DNA of 9,298 nt, from positions 1 to 9,298 of the forward strand of contig CAJUFC010000129.1 of NCBI GenBank assembly GCA_910585565.1, in the 5' to 3' direction. The notes below the pieces were generated by a model. It had not been told where the DNA came from, did not search any database, and worked only from the letters and a program-made list of their open reading frames with translations. Positions 6,998 to 9,298 of this stretch are shown here, piece by piece. Positions within the stretch are counted from its first letter, which is position 1. The number at the start of each line of letters is the position of its first letter. This stretch comes from an uncultured Eggerthellaceae bacterium. GTDB lineage: Bacteria; Actinomycetota; Coriobacteriia; Coriobacteriales; Eggerthellaceae. Made by a program: the position numbers and the translations under genes.

Positions 6998-8914
6998 ATG
7001 GAAATGCTCGTGTTCTTGATGGCGTTTCCGCTGGTGGCGGCAGCGTTGCTGCTGGTCGTCCGGCAGAACACGGCACGCAACGTGATCGTGATAGCGTCAG
7101 GGGCCGTGATCGCAGTGGCGTCTGTGGCGCTCGTGGTGCCCAACATCGGCACGGACGGCGTCTTCTTCGAGGCCACCTCCCCGATCATCGACTATATATG
7201 TACGGCCGTGAGCCTCGTCTGCGTCGTCGTGGTCATCTCGTTCGCCATCAAGCACAAGAACTGGATAGCGGGGCTGCTCGCGGTGGTTCAGGCGGCCGTG
7301 GTGCTCGTCGTGGAGTTCGGGTTCGCGCACGAGATGGAGGTCGAGCTCGGGCTCTACTTCGACTCGCTGTCGCTTCTGATGGCGCTCGTCATCGGCATCA
7401 TCGGCTCGGGCATCTGCGTCTATGCGATCGGCTACATGGAGGACTTCCAGGCGCACGAGCCCGACGGCGCACGCGACCGTCGCCCGACCTTCTTCGCCCT
7501 CATGTTCGTCTTCCTCTCCGCGATGTTCGTGATCGTGTTTGCCAACAACATGTCGTGGATGTTCACGGGCTGGGAGGTGACGACGCTGTGCTCGTTCCTC
7601 CTCATCGGCTACACCAAGACCGACGAGGCCGTGCGCAACGCCTTCCGGCAGATCGTGATGAACCTCGCTGGCGGCATCGGCTTCATCCTGGCGCTTCTGC
7701 TCAGCATCGTGAACCTGCACACGCTCTCGTTCGTCGAGTTCATCGAAGTGGCCACGAACTCTCCCTATCTGGCGGTCGTCCCGGTCGTGCTGCTCGCGTT
7801 CGCCGGCATCACGAAGGCGGCCCAGATGCCGTTTCAGACGTGGCTTCTGGGCGCCATGGTGGCGCCCACGCCCACAAGCGCGCTTCTGCATTCCTCCACG
7901 ATGGTCAAGGCGGGCGTCTTTTTGCTGGTGAAGCTGGCGCCGTGCTTCCTCGTGAGCGCCGTTCCCTCGGTCATGGTAATGCTGGTGGGCGCGATCACGT
8001 TCTTGCTGTGCTCGTTCATGGCGATATCCCAGACGAACGCCAAGCGCGTGCTGGCTTATTCCACCATCGCGAACCTGGGCCTCATCACGGCCTGCGCGGG
8101 CGTCGGCACGCCCGAGGCCGTGTGGGCGGCGTGCTTCCTCATCTTGTTCCACGCCATCGCCAAGTCGCTTTTGTTCCTGTGCGTCGGCACGGCCGAGCAC
8201 CATATCGGCAGCCGCGACATCGAGGACATGGACCTGCTCTTCGAGCGCATGCCGCGGCTCGCGCGCTTCATGATGCTGGGCATCATGTGCATGTTCATCG
8301 CACCTTTCGGCATGCTGGTCGCCAAGTGGGCCACGCTCGTTTCGTTCATCAGCATGGACCAGGTCGTGCTCATTCTCATCCTGGCGTTCGGCTCTGCGGC
8401 GACGTTCATGTTCTGGGCGAAGTGGCTGGGCAAGCTCTCCGGTATCGCAGGCGAGCCGGAAAACGTCGAGCTCACCGTGCACAAGAGCGAGTGGTTCTCC
8501 ATCGTGCTCATGGCTGCGCTGCTCGTCGTGAGCTGCGCTCTCATCCCGGTCATCTCGGCTGCCTTGGTCGAGCCGTACCTCATCGACGCGTTCGGGTTCG
8601 CCGTGCAAGACATCGGCACCGACAACCTCTGGATCGCGAGCATCTGCGTCATCGTCGTCGTCATCGCTTTGTTCGGCGGCTTGGGTCGCTCGAAGAAGCG
8701 CAAGGCGAGCGTGTATCTGTCCGGCGTCAGCGCCGACAACGACAGCCGCACGTTTTCGAACTCGCTTTCGGGGCAGACGGTGGCAACCGCCCGCAACTGG
8801 TACATGGACGACTGGTTCGGCGAGGCGCGCGTCGCTCCGGTCGGGGTCGTCTGTTGCAGCCTGGTCATAGCCGCCAGCGTCATCGTGGCCCTCGTCGGGC
8901 TGCCCATTCTGTAA
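6998..8914 (+). CDS. Complex-I-like proton-pumping membrane subunit (EchA/HyfB/NuoL family) of a group 4 hydrogenase-type complex
   Basis: This 638-residue, almost entirely hydrophobic protein belongs to the Mrp-antiporter/NuoL family and should move protons or sodium ions through the membrane arm of an energy-converting complex. Family residues are all present: E193 in GWEVTTLCSFLLIG, K273 in ITKAAQMPFQTWL, the LLHSSTMVKAGVFLL segment (H298, K304), K349 in NAKRVLAYSTIANLG, and K389 in LFHAIAKSLLFL. The N-terminal part carries GLYFDSLSLLM and YAIGYMEDF, typical of EchA/HyfB. A hydrophilic segment (about 562-606, ending NWYMDDWFG) precedes a last membrane helix. The start at ATG 6998 is chosen because AAGGGGGAG lies 5 nt upstream; the ATG at 6932 would add 22 non-hydrophobic residues. 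The next gene, 15 nt downstream, codes for a NuoH/EchB-like subunit, so this is the first gene of an Ech-like operon. A respiratory or formate-hydrogenlyase (Hyf) assignment is possible; the deciding genes lie outside the window. Confidence 0.9.
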   Translation: MEMLVFLMAFPLVAAALLLVVRQNTARNVIVIASGAVIAVASVALVVPNIGTDGVFFEATSPIIDYICTAVSLVCVVVVISFAIKHKNWIAGLLAVVQAAVVLVVEFGFAHEMEVELGLYFDSLSLLMALVIGIIGSGICVYAIGYMEDFQAHEPDGARDRRPTFFALMFVFLSAMFVIVFANNMSWMFTGWEVTTLCSFLLIGYTKTDEAVRNAFRQIVMNLAGGIGFILALLLSIVNLHTLSFVEFIEVATNSPYLAVVPVVLLAFAGITKAAQMPFQTWLLGAMVAPTPTSALLHSSTMVKAGVFLLVKLAPCFLVSAVPSVMVMLVGAITFLLCSFMAISQTNAKRVLAYSTIANLGLITACAGVGTPEAVWAACFLILFHAIAKSLLFLCVGTAEHHIGSRDIEDMDLLFERMPRLARFMMLGIMCMFIAPFGMLVAKWATLVSFISMDQVVLILILAFGSAATFMFWAKWLGKLSGIAGEPENVELTVHKSEWFSIVLMAALLVVSCALIPVISAALVEPYLIDAFGFAVQDIGTDNLWIASICVIVVVIALFGGLGRSKKRKASVYLSGVSADNDSRTFSNSLSGQTVATARNWYMDDWFGEARVAPVGVVCCSLVIAASVIVALVGLPIL

Positions 8915-8929
8915 AGGAGTCGTGAGAGC

Positions 8930-9298
8930 ATGGATATCATGGGCATCATCGTTCCGATCGCGGGCTCGATAGTCTTTGCGATCGTGGCTCCGATCGTGGG
9001 GTGCCTGCTCGCCGGCATCGACCGCGTGCTGTCGGCGCGCATGCAAGGCCGCGTGGGGCCGCCGCTCCTGCAGCCCTATTATGACGTGCGCAAGCTGCTC
9101 GAGAAGGAGCGCGTCACCGTCAACGGCGCGCAAGATGCCTATGTCATCTGCGCCTTCGTGTTCGCCTGCCTGGCGGGCGGCATCTTCTTCACGGGCGGCA
9201 ATATCCTCATGTGCGTGTTCATCATCACGCTGTCGAGCCTGTTCTTCATCATCGCGGCCTACTCGTCGCGCTCGCCCTATGCCGAGGTGGGCGCCAAC
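8930..9298 (+). CDS. NuoH/EchB/HyfC-like membrane subunit, 3'-truncated by window edge
   Basis: This open frame starts at ATG 8930, 9 nt after a strong AAAGGAGT ribosome-binding site, and runs 123 codons to the window end without a stop. The family usually has about 300 residues. The protein would anchor the quinone-binding or hydrogenase module to the membrane arm in complex-I-related enzymes. A first membrane helix (residues 5-28) is followed by the family signature ARMQGRVGPPLLQPYYDVRKLLEKE (residues 36-60) in the cytoplasmic loop, two more helices (about 70-88 and 92-110), and SRSPYAEVGAN at the edge, a conserved NuoH-type motif. The form of the signature (QGRxGPPLLQPYYDV) looks more like EchB than true NuoH. 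It follows the EchA-like gene directly, as in ech operons. The hydrogenase small and large subunits would be expected downstream but are not visible. Confidence 0.9.
   Translation, partial: MDIMGIIVPIAGSIVFAIVAPIVGCLLAGIDRVLSARMQGRVGPPLLQPYYDVRKLLEKERVTVNGAQDAYVICAFVFACLAGGIFFTGGNILMCVFIITLSSLFFIIAAYSSRSPYAEVGAN

Noticed and set aside
7097..9133. Very long minus-strand open frame (678 codons) opposite the membrane-subunit genes
   Set aside because: Its product is an Arg/His/Asp-rich string without any domain, as expected for the antisense of a GC-rich hydrophobic gene. The plus strand carries clear NuoL- and NuoH-type motifs and ribosome-binding sites.

Overview
The window is high-GC bacterial DNA with GTG/TTG start usage, strong Shine-Dalgarno sites and the gene order ileS-lspA-rluD. 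Together with coaBC, an Ech/Hyf-type membrane complex and the codon bias, this suggests an anaerobic actinobacterium, most likely a member of the Coriobacteriia (Eggerthellaceae-like). The lineage is an inference from style and gene content; no marker gene was compared.

Left part (1-5204): a housekeeping block on the + strand. It opens with the 3' four-fifths of ileS (isoleucyl-tRNA synthetase), overlaps into lspA (lipoprotein signal peptidase) and continues after 3 nt into a RluA/RluD-family pseudouridine synthase. These three look like one transcript. After a 169-nt gap with hairpins and a possible -10 element comes coaBC, the bifunctional coenzyme A biosynthesis flavoprotein.

Middle part (5205-6997): a small, low-density accessory patch. 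A promoter-like site and a perfect 17-bp palindrome precede a small orphan nucleotidyltransferase-fold gene. It runs convergently into a minus-strand gene for a 137-residue helical protein, and an interlocked pair of inverted repeats lies at the junction. Next come two ~100-bp direct repeats. The right-hand copy ends inside an intact tRNA-Pro(GGG) gene (minus strand). The left-hand copy carries only the last 22 nt of that tRNA. This is the classic trace of either a tRNA-gene duplication or an old integration site. The 3' trailer of the tRNA also contains 14 nt perfectly complementary to the tRNA's own T-arm.

Right part (6998-9298): the start of a + strand operon for a membrane-bound, complex-I-related energy-converting complex of the group 4 (Ech/Hyf) hydrogenase type. 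It has a complete NuoL/EchA/HyfB-like proton-pumping antiporter subunit followed after 15 nt by the N-terminal part of a NuoH/EchB/HyfC-like subunit that runs off the window. The hydrogenase catalytic subunits, if present, lie beyond the right edge.

I see no CRISPR array, transposase or integrase, and no complete undescribed system. The most unusual material is the tRNA-Pro repeat region and the regulatory-looking palindromes around the orphan nucleotidyltransferase.
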